NCBI GenBank assembly: GCA_038142205.1
Contig: JAYQJO010000001.1
Coordinates: 620,001-684,000, forward strand
DNA: 64,000 nt
Origin: UBA7359 sp038142205
GTDB taxonomy: Bacteria > Pseudomonadota > Gammaproteobacteria > Eutrophobiales > Eutrophobiaceae
Direction: 5' to 3'
Part shown: piece after piece, positions 36,763 to 45,105 of the stretch
How the letters are laid out: each line of letters opens with the position of its first letter
Numbering within the stretch: position 1 is the first letter of the stretch
Position numbers and translations under genes: made by a program
The notes under the pieces: model-generated
Told to the model about the DNA's origin: nothing
The model's input: only the letters and a program-made list of their open reading frames with translations
The model's database searches: none

Positions 36763-37491
36763 TTAGTTATCCCGGTTAAGTTTCAGGTGATCATACAAGA
36801 TTTTTTTCTCAACATCTGTAATGTTTGCATCACTTAATCGAGCTTCGATTAAATCTCTTGGAATCAAACCTTTATCAAGTAGCTTTCTTTTTTCCTGCGG
36901 TAATATCGTTTCACGAAAAAAAACATCTCCTGCCGGAATAATTTTATTTTCTACGATTAATGTGACTTCATTAAGAAGAGCTCGAAAGCCACTGTCTGAT
37001 TTATTTAGTCGTGTTTCTACAAAATCAATTCCAACTATTTCATCTGAATAAATTGCGCGCATTTCTTCTTTGTATTTTTCAATAATGAGCGAGTTAACTG
37101 TTTCTTCAATTCTTTTCTCTATGGTTTCCAATCGGCTAGCCAACAAATACTCCATGATTTGTTTGCTTTTCAAATCATCTTTCATATTCGAATAAATAGA
37201 TAAGATGTTATCCAGCGTCAGGAGTTTATAAATATCCGTTGTAAAGTATTCATTACGAAGATTTATCAGGTCATCGTAGTTTTCAAAGCCAAGAATAGCG
37301 GGTAATTCAGGTAAGGTTTTAAGAGCTTTATTGAATCCAACAGTACACACGAGTTGTGCTTCTCGCAATTTTAGATCAATCGCTATTGTTTCAATTTTGT
37401 CCTCACCTGTTTTATTAGTATTGCCATACTTGTAAAACAGTTGCAGAAGTTCTACATCAGAGAAGCGTATAATTTCTTTAAACGAGGCCAT
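36763..37491 (-). CDS. Uncharacterised paralogue pair, member 2
   Basis: The 242-aa cytoplasmic-looking protein is paralogous to the following gene at 36032 (shared motifs QLVC.VGFNK, LGFE.Y/F..L, TTDIYKLLTLDNILSIYSN, VETRLNK, LPQEKRKLLDKGLI, ARLSDANITD). Both are helical and acidic with similar length. It is encoded immediately upstream of member 1 and 23 bp downstream of the Sel1/SPOR gene on the same strand, so all three may be one unit. Function unknown. Confidence 0.75.
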   Translation of the reverse strand: MASFKEIIRFSDVELLQLFYKYGNTNKTGEDKIETIAIDLKLREAQLVCTVGFNKALKTLPELPAILGFENYDDLINLRNEYFTTDIYKLLTLDNILSIYSNMKDDLKSKQIMEYLLASRLETIEKRIEETVNSLIIEKYKEEMRAIYSDEIVGIDFVETRLNKSDSGFRALLNEVTLIVENKIIPAGDVFFRETILPQEKRKLLDKGLIPRDLIEARLSDANITDVEKKILYDHLKLNRDN

Positions 37492-37514
37492 TGTTCATTT
37501 CCCCGTTCAACTTA

Positions 37515-38642
37515 TTAGCGCAACAGTCCTTGAAGAATGCCAGTGTTACGAACCCAAGGCTTGGTGTTTTGTACTGCTTTGGGTAATTCGTTAACAGCAA
37601 GTTCAGCTTTTTGATAAGTATCATAAAGTCCATAAATAGCAGTATAACGGGTTATGCCATCTACAATAACTTCTATGTAACCGGCATTAGAATCTAAACC
37701 TGACGATTGAATATATTTGATTATATCCTTCTCATTTACAACACTGCCGAGCTGTATTGTATAGTTATCAGCAGGTTGTTGGCGAAGCCACTGACTTAAG
37801 TTGAGTTTATTAGTAGAAGCAGGGGTACTTTTTTCTACTGGTTCGGCGATGTTGTTTTCTATAACAGGCTTTTCAGAAATGGTTTCTACACTTTTTTCTT
37901 TAGCAACAGTTACAGTTTTTTGTTTAGGCAACGTTTTTAATTTTTCTATGGCTTCTTGCAAGCCCTGATTTGCTGCAAGTTGATACCATTCTCTGGCTTT
38001 ATTGAAATCTTTTGCCAGGCCATAACCATTTTCGTTAAAAACGCCGAGGTTAAATTGTGCTTGGGCAACGTTTTGCTCTGCTGCTTTGTTGAACCATTTT
38101 AAAGCAGTTGAATAACTTTTCTCCTTACTTTGACCGAAGGCATACATAACGGCCAGACTGTATTGTGCATTTCCATGGCCTTGTTCAGCTGCTGCCTCAA
38201 ATAATTTTGCCGCTTTGACATAATCTTTTTCTATACCGATACCACGGTAGTACATCAGACCAAGGTTAAATTGCGAATCTGCAATGCCAGCATTGGCAGA
38301 CATTTCCCACCACTTTGCCGCTTCATTATAATTTTGCTCTACACCTTGACCTTGAAAATACTTAACGCCCATATCATGCTGAACTAATGGCACACCTTGC
38401 TCGGCAGCCATCAAGTACCATTTAATCGATTCTGAAGCACTTTTTTCTACACCATGACCATAGTCATGCATTAACCCAAGGGTAATTTGTGCTTGTGCAT
38501 TGCCGTTTTCTGCAAGTGGTTTCAGAATTTTCAAGGCAAGATCGTAATCCTGCGCTAAATAGGCTTTTTTTCCTTCTTCATAAGTTGCAGCAACAACAGA
38601 TGAAGTAAAGAAAAAAAACAGAATGAAAAGATATTTAGGCAT
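37515..38642 (-). CDS. Sel1-repeat protein with C-terminal SPOR domain
   Basis: The 375-aa exported protein has a signal peptide (FFFFTSSVVAA) and six or more Sel1-type repeats (about 20-240; e.g. GNAQAQITLGLMHDYGHGVEKS, DSQFNLGLMYYRGIGIEKD). A linker follows, then a SPOR domain (about 295-370; NYTIQLGSVVNEKDII). SPOR domains bind denuded septal peptidoglycan, so a cell-division or envelope role is likely. The open frame begins at 38810, but the Met at 38642 directly precedes the signal peptide and avoids overlap with mtdA. Confidence 0.85.
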   Translation of the reverse strand: MPKYLFILFFFFTSSVVAATYEEGKKAYLAQDYDLALKILKPLAENGNAQAQITLGLMHDYGHGVEKSASESIKWYLMAAEQGVPLVQHDMGVKYFQGQGVEQNYNEAAKWWEMSANAGIADSQFNLGLMYYRGIGIEKDYVKAAKLFEAAAEQGHGNAQYSLAVMYAFGQSKEKSYSTALKWFNKAAEQNVAQAQFNLGVFNENGYGLAKDFNKAREWYQLAANQGLQEAIEKLKTLPKQKTVTVAKEKSVETISEKPVIENNIAEPVEKSTPASTNKLNLSQWLRQQPADNYTIQLGSVVNEKDIIKYIQSSGLDSNAGYIEVIVDGITRYTAIYGLYDTYQKAELAVNELPKAVQNTKPWVRNTGILQGLLR

Positions 38643-38733
38643 ATTTATCCATAAATATTTTATTTTAGGAAACGAGCCTAAATTTTTGTTCATATTATTT
38701 AGTGTCATATGGTTTGTAGAGTTAGGCGCTATT

Positions 38734-39594
38734 CTACGCCATTGTTTTGGCAAGAGTGAATATTTCTTCTGCATCAAATAATTGGTTATTACTTTCAAAT
38801 AATTTTTCAATGCAGGCTCTGTGTAGTGCCAGTTTTAATGTGCCAAAACCGATCGCACCCCAGATAATTTTACCATTTCGGTTTTCACCCCTGTCCATCA
38901 TGTCAGTACCGCCTATGCCAATAGGGGGTGTCGCATTCGCATCTGCCATTAATTCAATATTGTCATTATTTTCCCAATGTTCCGGTTTTAACAACTCAAC
39001 ACCTGCTGCGCCGGTTGCGAAAACAACCTCAGCACTTTCAATTAACTTCCCTCTGGAATCATTATCAGCCGCTTCAGCCGCTTTAATATCAACATCAAAA
39101 CTTTTCTTCATGTCTGCACAGGCTTGTTTAGCGTGAGCCAACTGACGAGAACTAATAATAACCTCACTAGCGCCTTCTTTAGCCAGCATGATAGCTGCAC
39201 GTTGACCTACTGGGCCTGTGCCTGCCAAAACAACGGCTTTTTTGCCTTTTATTTCGCCACTGCTGAGTAGTTTTGCGATACCTGCTGCTGCAGTTGTATT
39301 ACTACCATTACTGTCAAGCATAACGGAAACCCTAAAGTCATAAAAAAAGTTTTTTTGTACAGCGCTAAATAGTTTTTCACCAGCATTCATATCGCTACCG
39401 CCAACAAAAATAGCCGTATTTTTCTTTTCTTTGGGCGCACGGGTAAAAATAGTCCCTTCCACCAACGGTGTGACATTTTCGGGCGTAACATTACCATGTC
39501 CAATTACATGGTCTGCACCGCCATCATAAGCAACGATAGTATCAAATACAGAAGGGTGATCATCGGTATCAAATTGGAAAAGTAGCTTCTTCAT
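38734..39594 (-). CDS. mtdA: NADP-dependent methylene-H4F/H4MPT dehydrogenase MtdA
   Basis: C1 enzyme oxidising methylene-tetrahydrofolate (or -methanopterin) with NADP. The 286-aa protein matches MtdA in length and hallmarks: KKLLFQFDTD at the start, YDGGADHVIGHGNVTP, MLDSNGSNTTAAAG, the nucleotide loop LAGTGPVGQRAA and the end RACIEKLFES ... FDAEEIFTLAK. The ATG at 39594 has a GAGGAAG site and gives the family N-terminus; the longer frame is rejected. fchA lies divergently 246 bp away, completing the methylene- to formyl-H4F route and indicating methylotrophy. MtdB is the main alternative. Confidence 0.88.
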   Translation of the reverse strand: MKKLLFQFDTDDHPSVFDTIVAYDGGADHVIGHGNVTPENVTPLVEGTIFTRAPKEKKNTAIFVGGSDMNAGEKLFSAVQKNFFYDFRVSVMLDSNGSNTTAAAGIAKLLSSGEIKGKKAVVLAGTGPVGQRAAIMLAKEGASEVIISSRQLAHAKQACADMKKSFDVDIKAAEAADNDSRGKLIESAEVVFATGAAGVELLKPEHWENNDNIELMADANATPPIGIGGTDMMDRGENRNGKIIWGAIGFGTLKLALHRACIEKLFESNNQLFDAEEIFTLAKTMA

Positions 39595-39666
39595 TATTTT
39601 TTCTTCCTCTAGAATATTATTTTGATTATTAAATAAGTTTAATATAATCAATTATTTATATGTAAA

Positions 39667-39697
39667 TTGAACACATTTCTGTGAATGCTTTGTTCAA
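39667..39697. promoter_or_regulatory. Inverted repeat in mtdA-fchA divergent promoter region
   Basis: A perfect 7-bp inverted repeat TTGAACA-N17-TGTTCAA lies in the 246 bp between the divergent mtdA and fchA genes. A second small palindrome (CTTTG-TT-CAAAG) overlaps its right arm. It could be an operator for joint control of the two C1 genes; no regulator is identified. Confidence 0.4.
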
Positions 39698-39840
39698 AGG
39701 AATTATAACGTACCTGATGCCCTATTATGCGACAAGCTGCGAATTTAGTGGTAAAAAGTGATAAGTAATGAAATAACCGTTTTAATAATTTCTAATAATA
39801 ATTAATAGCGTTTTTGTAGACGCCAACTGAGGAAGAATAA

Positions 39841-40464
39841 ATGATTAAAGATATGACGATCCAAGTTTTTTTGGATGAATTGGCCGGGAAAGCATCGACA
39901 CCAGGTGGTGGCGCAGCAGCAGCTATTTCAGGTGCAATGGGTGCTGCACTTATTAGCATGGTGGCTAATTTCACTATTGGTAAAAAAGGTTACGAAGGCG
40001 TAGAAGCTGAATCTAAAGACATTTTAGATAAATCTGAAAAGTTACGATTAGAACTAACCGAGGCAATTAATGATGATGTAAGGGTGTTTAATCGTGTTAT
40101 GGCTTCATACGGTATGCCAAAAGAAACCGATGAAGAAAAAGCAGCACGTTCTGCGGAAATTCAGGCGGCTCTTAAAGAAGCAACCGATGTGCCGCTTGAA
40201 TGTGCAAAATTGTGCCGTGAAGTCATCAACCTGAGTCAGCCAATTGCAGATAAAGGTAATAACAATGTTATCAGTGATGCAGGTGTTGCTGTATTAGCGG
40301 GTTACGCCGGTTTAAGAAGTGCAGCGCTTAATGTTTATATTAATATTGGTGGCATTAAAGATGAAAAATTTGTTGATAGCCGCCGCCAACAGTTAGAAGC
40401 ATTGTTAGGTGGTATGGATACACTAAAAGAAGAGATCTACGACTTAGTTAAAAGCAAACTATAA
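39841..40464 (+). CDS. fchA: Methenyltetrahydrofolate cyclohydrolase FchA
   Basis: The 207-aa protein of the cyclodeaminase/cyclohydrolase family interconverts methenyl- and formyl-tetrahydrofolate in serine-pathway and related methylotrophs. Hallmarks are LAGKASTPGGGAAAAISGAMGAAL near the N-terminus and the helical core typical of the family, with about the length of Methylobacterium FchA. A GAGGAAG ribosome site precedes the ATG. Transcribed divergently from mtdA; nadC converges on it with a shared hairpin. Confidence 0.92.
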   Translation: MIKDMTIQVFLDELAGKASTPGGGAAAAISGAMGAALISMVANFTIGKKGYEGVEAESKDILDKSEKLRLELTEAINDDVRVFNRVMASYGMPKETDEEKAARSAEIQAALKEATDVPLECAKLCREVINLSQPIADKGNNNVISDAGVAVLAGYAGLRSAALNVYINIGGIKDEKFVDSRRQQLEALLGGMDTLKEEIYDLVKSKL

Positions 40465-40470
40465 AAATAG

Positions 40471-40514
40471 TTTTCCATGCGTGTTAATTTTTACAGATTA
40501 ATGCGCATGGAAAA
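40471..40514. terminator. Hairpin between fchA and nadC overlapping nadC stop
   Basis: Inverted repeat TTTTCCATGCG ... CGCATGGAAAA (11 bp) with an inner TTAAT/ATTAA pairing. The right arm lies in the last codons of nadC. On the minus strand it is followed by a T-rich stretch, so it most likely terminates nadC; it may slow fchA transcripts too. Confidence 0.6.
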
Positions 40515-41318
40515 ATCTATCGCTTTCACATGCTTGGTTAATGCGCCAATAGAAATATAATCAACGCCTGTTTCTGCTATTGCTCTTATAGTTTGTTTAT
40601 CAACATTACCCGATGCTTCGAGTTTTGTTTTGCCTTTAGCAATTGATACGGCTTTATTCAATTCTGCAATATTAAAATTATCCAGTAATACCTGATCAGG
40701 ACTGGACAGCAACGCTTCTTCCAGTTCCTGTAGAGACTCAACTTCAATTTCAACAGGCACATTTTTTTCCTTAGCAGCCGTTATTGCCTTGGTAATACTG
40801 CCGGCTGCCAGAATATGATTCTCTTTAATTAAAATTTCATCATAAAGTCCAATACGGTGGTTTTTTCCGCCGCCACACGCTACAGCATATTTCTGCGCAA
40901 GCCGTAAGCCTGGAATCGTTTTACGTGTATCGAGTATTTTAGCATCAGTATCCTTAATCAGGCTGACAAAAGAGGCGACGGCTGTTGCTGTGCCGGATAA
41001 TGTTTGCAAGAAATTTATTGCTGCGCGTTCACCGCTTAATAATGAACGCGCTGAACCACTTAAGTTACAGAGCTTTTGGTCAGGACTGATTACATCGCCA
41101 TCTTTTACCAGCCAATCAATTTGAACTGATGAGTCAAGTTGCTTAAAGACTTCGTCAAACCATTGTTGTCCAGCCAGTGTGGCATGTTCTCGCGTAATTA
41201 AAGCGGCTGTCGCAGCAGCATCTTCAGGAATTAATTCGGCAGTAATATCGCCGGTGCCAATATCTTCGTGTAAGGCTGCTTTGACATTAGTAATAATTTC
41301 TTCTTGCTCAATTACCAT
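40491..41318 (-). CDS. nadC: Nicotinate-nucleotide pyrophosphorylase (quinolinate PRTase)
   Basis: Converts quinolinate and PRPP to nicotinate mononucleotide in de novo NAD synthesis. The 275-aa protein has the family signature ILDTRKTIPGLRLAQKYAVACGGGKNHRIGLYDEILIKENH, plus EIEVESLQELEEAL, LLDNFN, LEASGNV and YISIGALT. Its start overlaps the stop of the upstream symporter gene by 7 bp, so the two are translationally coupled. Confidence 0.96.
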   Translation of the reverse strand: MVIEQEEIITNVKAALHEDIGTGDITAELIPEDAAATAALITREHATLAGQQWFDEVFKQLDSSVQIDWLVKDGDVISPDQKLCNLSGSARSLLSGERAAINFLQTLSGTATAVASFVSLIKDTDAKILDTRKTIPGLRLAQKYAVACGGGKNHRIGLYDEILIKENHILAAGSITKAITAAKEKNVPVEIEVESLQELEEALLSSPDQVLLDNFNIAELNKAVSIAKGKTKLEASGNVDKQTIRAIAETGVDYISIGALTKHVKAIDFSMRINL

Positions 41319-42667
41319 GATGTATTTTTACCATTAAAGTATTGTCGAGTTTTACTAAAGACGATAGGACTTAATAGTAACAGGGCAATAAGGTTTGGAA
41401 GGGCCATCAATCCATTCAATACATCAGCAAACGTCCATACCAGCTCAAGTTTCATTATCGCACCTGTGAATATCGCAACAATCCAGAGTAGTCGATAAGG
41501 TTTAATAATTTTTGTGCCGAATAAATATTCAGCGCTGCGTTCACCATAATAACTCCAGCCGAGTATCGTGGTGAAGGCAAAAAAGATAATGCCAAAACTA
41601 ACAACATAACCTCCATAGCCATATAGTCCTATGGAAAAAGCTTGGGATGACATGCTGACACCTTTTAAGCCGCTGTCCCACGTGCCGGTCATGATAATGA
41701 CAAGCGCGGTTAGGCTACAAATAATAATGGTATCGATGAAGGTACCAAGCATGGCGATCATGCCTTGTTTTATTGGATCATTGGTTTGTGCTGCGGCATG
41801 GGCTATCGGTGCACTGCCGAGACCTGCCTCATTTGAGAAAATACCTCTGGCAAACCCCCAGCGTATCGCCATCCAAATTGATGCGCCGAGAAAGCCGCCA
41901 CTGGCAGCGGTGCCACTAAAGGCGCTTTCTACGATAAGTGTTATAGCGTCGGGTAATTTATCGATATTCAAAAACACAATAGTTAATGCAGCAAGTACAT
42001 AAGCAATGGCCATGAATGGGACACGCATTGCGGCAACCTGAGCAATGCGTTTTACGCCACCAATAATCACCAAAGCGGCCAGCGTTGCGATGATTAGGCC
42101 GGTTATCCAGGTCGGGATATTAAAAGTGGAATGTATTTCATCAGCAACAGAATTTGATTGCACCATATTGCCTATACCAAACGCAGCAAACATGGCAAAA
42201 AAAGCGAATGCCGTTGCCATCCAACGCCATTTATCACCCAGGCCATTACGAATGTAATACATAGGGCCGCCAACATAATTGCCCAGTTCATCTGTCTGGC
42301 GATAACTAACGGCAAGAACGGCTTCAGCATATTTTGTTGCCATACCAAACAGCGCAATAACCAACATCCAGAAAATGGCGCCAGGACCACCAAAATAAAT
42401 CGCTGTAGCAACGCAAGCTATATTTCCCGTCCCGACAGTAGCAGATAACGCTGTCATTAATGCCTGAAAGGGTGTGATGTCACCTTTTATATGTGTTTCT
42501 TTGCGTCCTTGCCATAAAGTTTGAAATGCAAGCGGGATTTTTCGCCAAGGCATGGCGTATAAGCCAATGGTGAGATAGATGCCGACAATGGCGAGTAGTG
42601 GAATAAGTAGATACTCGCCCCAGATAATGCCACTTAGTGTGTTTAGCTTATCCTGTAACCATTCCAT
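41312..42667 (-). CDS. Alanine/glycine:cation symporter (AGCS family)
   Basis: The 451-aa inner-membrane transporter takes up alanine or glycine with Na+ or H+. It has about ten or eleven helices and AGCS motifs FQALMTALSATVGTGNIACVATAI, GPGAIFWMLV, GGPMYYI, GFARGIFSNEAGLGSAPIAHAAAQ and TTILGWSYYGERSAEYLFG. It is directly upstream of nadC and overlaps it. E. coli relatives are AlsT/YaaJ, but substrate preference cannot be read from sequence. Confidence 0.93.
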   Translation of the reverse strand: MEWLQDKLNTLSGIIWGEYLLIPLLAIVGIYLTIGLYAMPWRKIPLAFQTLWQGRKETHIKGDITPFQALMTALSATVGTGNIACVATAIYFGGPGAIFWMLVIALFGMATKYAEAVLAVSYRQTDELGNYVGGPMYYIRNGLGDKWRWMATAFAFFAMFAAFGIGNMVQSNSVADEIHSTFNIPTWITGLIIATLAALVIIGGVKRIAQVAAMRVPFMAIAYVLAALTIVFLNIDKLPDAITLIVESAFSGTAASGGFLGASIWMAIRWGFARGIFSNEAGLGSAPIAHAAAQTNDPIKQGMIAMLGTFIDTIIICSLTALVIIMTGTWDSGLKGVSMSSQAFSIGLYGYGGYVVSFGIIFFAFTTILGWSYYGERSAEYLFGTKIIKPYRLLWIVAIFTGAIMKLELVWTFADVLNGLMALPNLIALLLLSPIVFSKTRQYFNGKNTSW

Positions 42668-42739
42668 ATTCTTTTCGTTAGTTTAATTATAAGTTCGAAG
42701 TCTAGGTGATTGAAAAAAAGACATCTTAATCGTAACGGA

Positions 42740-43255
42740 TCAGTGTTGTCTAATTAATAGCTTATCGCTGTTCTGGGAAAAGTGGAGGTGTTTAAGAAAA
42801 CTCATGCCTAGAAGAATTTCTTCACCGTCAAAGTGCGGGTTTATATTGGCATTCATATCATGCAGTTTAATTGGCCCCAGGCTGACGCTATTGAGTTTTG
42901 TTCCATAAACGCCAATTTCGCCATTAGCGGTATTAACATAGAATTTCATTCCCGCTTTAAGTTTTAATCGTTGAGCCACTTTTTCCGGGATACTGATATC
43001 CGTTGCGCCTGTGTCGAGCATAAATACCACGGGTTGATTGTTAATCTTGCCGTCAGCAACGTAGTGTCCATAACGATTCCGTTGTAATTCTACTTCCTTA
43101 CTGATGCCAGTTTGAGTAAATTCAAGATTTTGGTTTGGGTTATTCTCTCTATCCAGATAGCGAGAGAAATATATTGATAGCAGGCCTAGAACTAAAATCC
43201 AGCCCAGAATGACCATCCAGCTACCTAATTTCTTTTGAAAACTTTCTTCACTCAT
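42740..43255 (-). CDS. Membrane-anchored retropepsin-like aspartic protease
   Basis: The 171-aa protein has one N-terminal membrane helix (about 12-30) and a clan AA retropepsin-like domain (about 55-170) with catalytic motif MLDTGATDISIP and the later ILLGMSFLKHL hydrophobic-hydrophobic-Gly strand. It corresponds to the TIGR02281-type single-domain, probably dimeric proteases. The substrate is unknown. Transcribed divergently from the ankyrin gene. Confidence 0.88.
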   Translation of the reverse strand: MSEESFQKKLGSWMVILGWILVLGLLSIYFSRYLDRENNPNQNLEFTQTGISKEVELQRNRYGHYVADGKINNQPVVFMLDTGATDISIPEKVAQRLKLKAGMKFYVNTANGEIGVYGTKLNSVSLGPIKLHDMNANINPHFDGEEILLGMSFLKHLHFSQNSDKLLIRQH

Positions 43256-43276
43256 ATTGTTAAGATTTTGTCATAA

Positions 43277-43798
43277 ATGCCGCTAAAAGTATTATCGAAA
43301 CCGATTAATATGACATTTATGCATTTCTACAAACATAGAATTATCAGTACATTGTTATGCATCTTAACAGCTTGTTTTGCATTAACAGCGTTTGCTGCAG
43401 AAGAACAGCTTGATGAAAAAACGAAAGAATTGCGATTTTACACCGCCGCAAAAGAAGGGCGCTTGAATCAGGTTAAGGCAATGCTGTCATCAGGAGGGAA
43501 TGTTAATTCAAAGAATCCGGCTGGACGAACTGCGTTAATGGGTGCCGCTTATAACGGTAATAGAAAAGTGGTGAAAACATTATTAGTCGAAGGCGCTGAT
43601 CCTAATCAAAAAGACGCGCAAGGGAAGACGGCGCTCATGATGGCCGTGGCAAATGCAAAACTGGATGTCGTCTCAGAACTGATAAAAGCGGGAGCAGACG
43701 TTACCGTTGAAGATAACAATAAAAAAACAGCAATGGCTTTGGCAGAAAGAACAAAGAATAAAAAACTGGTTAAACTTCTGGAGTCAGCTTCCGAATAG
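43277..43798 (+). CDS. Exported ankyrin-repeat protein
   Basis: Up to 173 aa with a signal peptide (LLCILTACFALTAFAAEE) and three to four ankyrin repeats (about 53-170; AAKEGRLNQVKAMLSSGGNVNSKNPAGRTALMGAAYNGN, the next unit ending ADPNQKDAQGKTALMMAV). A periplasmic or envelope protein-binding role is likely. The start is uncertain: Met codons at 43277, 43310 and 43319 all lack a strong ribosome site. A TACFAL segment could be misread as a lipobox, but an Ala-X-Ala site follows. Confidence 0.85.
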   Translation: MPLKVLSKPINMTFMHFYKHRIISTLLCILTACFALTAFAAEEQLDEKTKELRFYTAAKEGRLNQVKAMLSSGGNVNSKNPAGRTALMGAAYNGNRKVVKTLLVEGADPNQKDAQGKTALMMAVANAKLDVVSELIKAGADVTVEDNNKKTAMALAERTKNKKLVKLLESASE

Positions 43799-43802
43799 CC
43801 TA

Positions 43803-43918
43803 TCTCTATGGATACAGGAGGTAGAACGAATCAGGACGCCTATAGGGTATAGGTGCTAGAGCGACGCAGGAAGCCAAAGCCGAACAGAATCGAGGAAGTC
43901 CGTAGCGACGAGTTCCAT
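43803..43918 (+). repeat. Copy A of dispersed hairpin repeat
   Basis: Two half-units in tandem: a hairpin arm pair around GGA (ctatggatac...) followed by aggaggtagaacgaatcagga, then CCTATA-GGG-TATAGG followed by gctagagcgacgcaggaagc, and a tail with cgaggaagtccgtagcgac. It matches copy B at 48798 in design and tail. It lies between the convergent ankyrin and EgtB-like genes. Confidence 0.6.
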
Positions 43919-43925
43919 TGAGTGA

Positions 43926-45083
43926 TTAGTCTTTGACCATACGTAAGCCTGCAAAAATATGTCGTTTATCCGCAGTATAATAATTTCGAAAACTGGGGCG
44001 TTTGATACTTATTCTTGTATAACGACTGCTACCGCGTAGCACATAATGTTCATTATCAAAGTAGGGTACGGAATAACCTTCATAGGGATAGGCTTTGAAA
44101 TTGTTATAAGGATAAAACGTATTACGACACCACTCCCAAACTAAACCGGTTTGTTGTAAATGCTTGTTAGAAGCAGCTATTTCCCATTCATGTTCATGCG
44201 GTAAACGCATGCCTTTCCAGTTAGCATAAGCTTCTGCTTCATAATAACTTAAACCATAAACGGGCTGATTATCTTCAAGTGAAAATGCGCCATTATGATC
44301 TATTCCGTAATAATTAGAGCAATCAGAATTATTATTTGAACGCCAGTGGTGAGGGTGTTTGAATGCGTTTTTATTAATCCATTGCCAAGCTGTTTCAGAC
44401 CAATACTCTTTTTTTGAATAGCCGTCATCTTCCATGAATTGTTTATATTGCTGGTTGCTGACAGGTAAACTGGAAATACTAAACGACTCTATTTGTTTCG
44501 TATGTAAAGGACGTTCATTATCATAGCTACGTTCTTTATTATCAGTGCCCACTTCATACAAATCGGATTTAAGATATTTTAGCTCTGAAAATACTGTGTG
44601 TTGTTCTTTTTTATCAATAGAAATGTTTACGGGATCTAATTGTAATTGTCTTTCTGTTAAAACAATGTGCATGGTTTCAATATGTTGTGAGTAATGTTGG
44701 ATTAAAAAATGAATCAGGAAATTATTTTCTATTAAAGCATTTTTGTTTTTGCTATTAAGTAACGACTTAAGTAACTCACGGTTTTCAACTTGTTTTTGAT
44801 TCGCCCAAGACAGTAATTCGGATTGCCCTGGTAACACAGCGCCACGTGAAGGCTTGTGACTTAACTCAGGGAAATATAATGATTTTAGCGAATCATCTAC
44901 AGGATCGTTTAAGCATTGTTCCCTGATCCAGTAGAGTTCTATGAAAATACAATGGCCAAGGTGCCAGCCAAGTGGGCTTAAGTCAGGATGAAATTGTTGG
45001 TTGTAATGCTCTTCAGGAATTTGACTAACAAGATTAACAACTTCGTTTTGTAAAAGCTGAAATTCGTTCAGTAATTCTTTCAA
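43926..45083 (-). CDS. EgtB-family non-heme iron sulfoxide synthase-like protein
   Basis: The 385-aa protein has an N-terminal DinB-like helical domain with likely iron ligands (HLGHCIFIELYWI; HYSQHIETMH) and a C-terminal FGE-sulfatase domain (about 175-385; YEAEAYANWKGMRLPHEHEWEIAAS, VWEWCRNTFYPY, VLRGSS, RPSFRNYYTADKRHIFAGLR). EgtB-like enzymes form C-S (or C-Se) bonds in ergothioneine-type pathways. No EgtD methyltransferase or EgtE is in the window. An EgtC-like gene lies 22 bp upstream, so the two likely work together. Whether the product is ergothioneine, selenoneine or something else is open. Confidence 0.85.
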   Translation of the reverse strand: MKELLNEFQLLQNEVVNLVSQIPEEHYNQQFHPDLSPLGWHLGHCIFIELYWIREQCLNDPVDDSLKSLYFPELSHKPSRGAVLPGQSELLSWANQKQVENRELLKSLLNSKNKNALIENNFLIHFLIQHYSQHIETMHIVLTERQLQLDPVNISIDKKEQHTVFSELKYLKSDLYEVGTDNKERSYDNERPLHTKQIESFSISSLPVSNQQYKQFMEDDGYSKKEYWSETAWQWINKNAFKHPHHWRSNNNSDCSNYYGIDHNGAFSLEDNQPVYGLSYYEAEAYANWKGMRLPHEHEWEIAASNKHLQQTGLVWEWCRNTFYPYNNFKAYPYEGYSVPYFDNEHYVLRGSSRYTRISIKRPSFRNYYTADKRHIFAGLRMVKD

Positions 45084-45105
45084 GAAGTTTTTCTCTACCT
45101 GGTGT

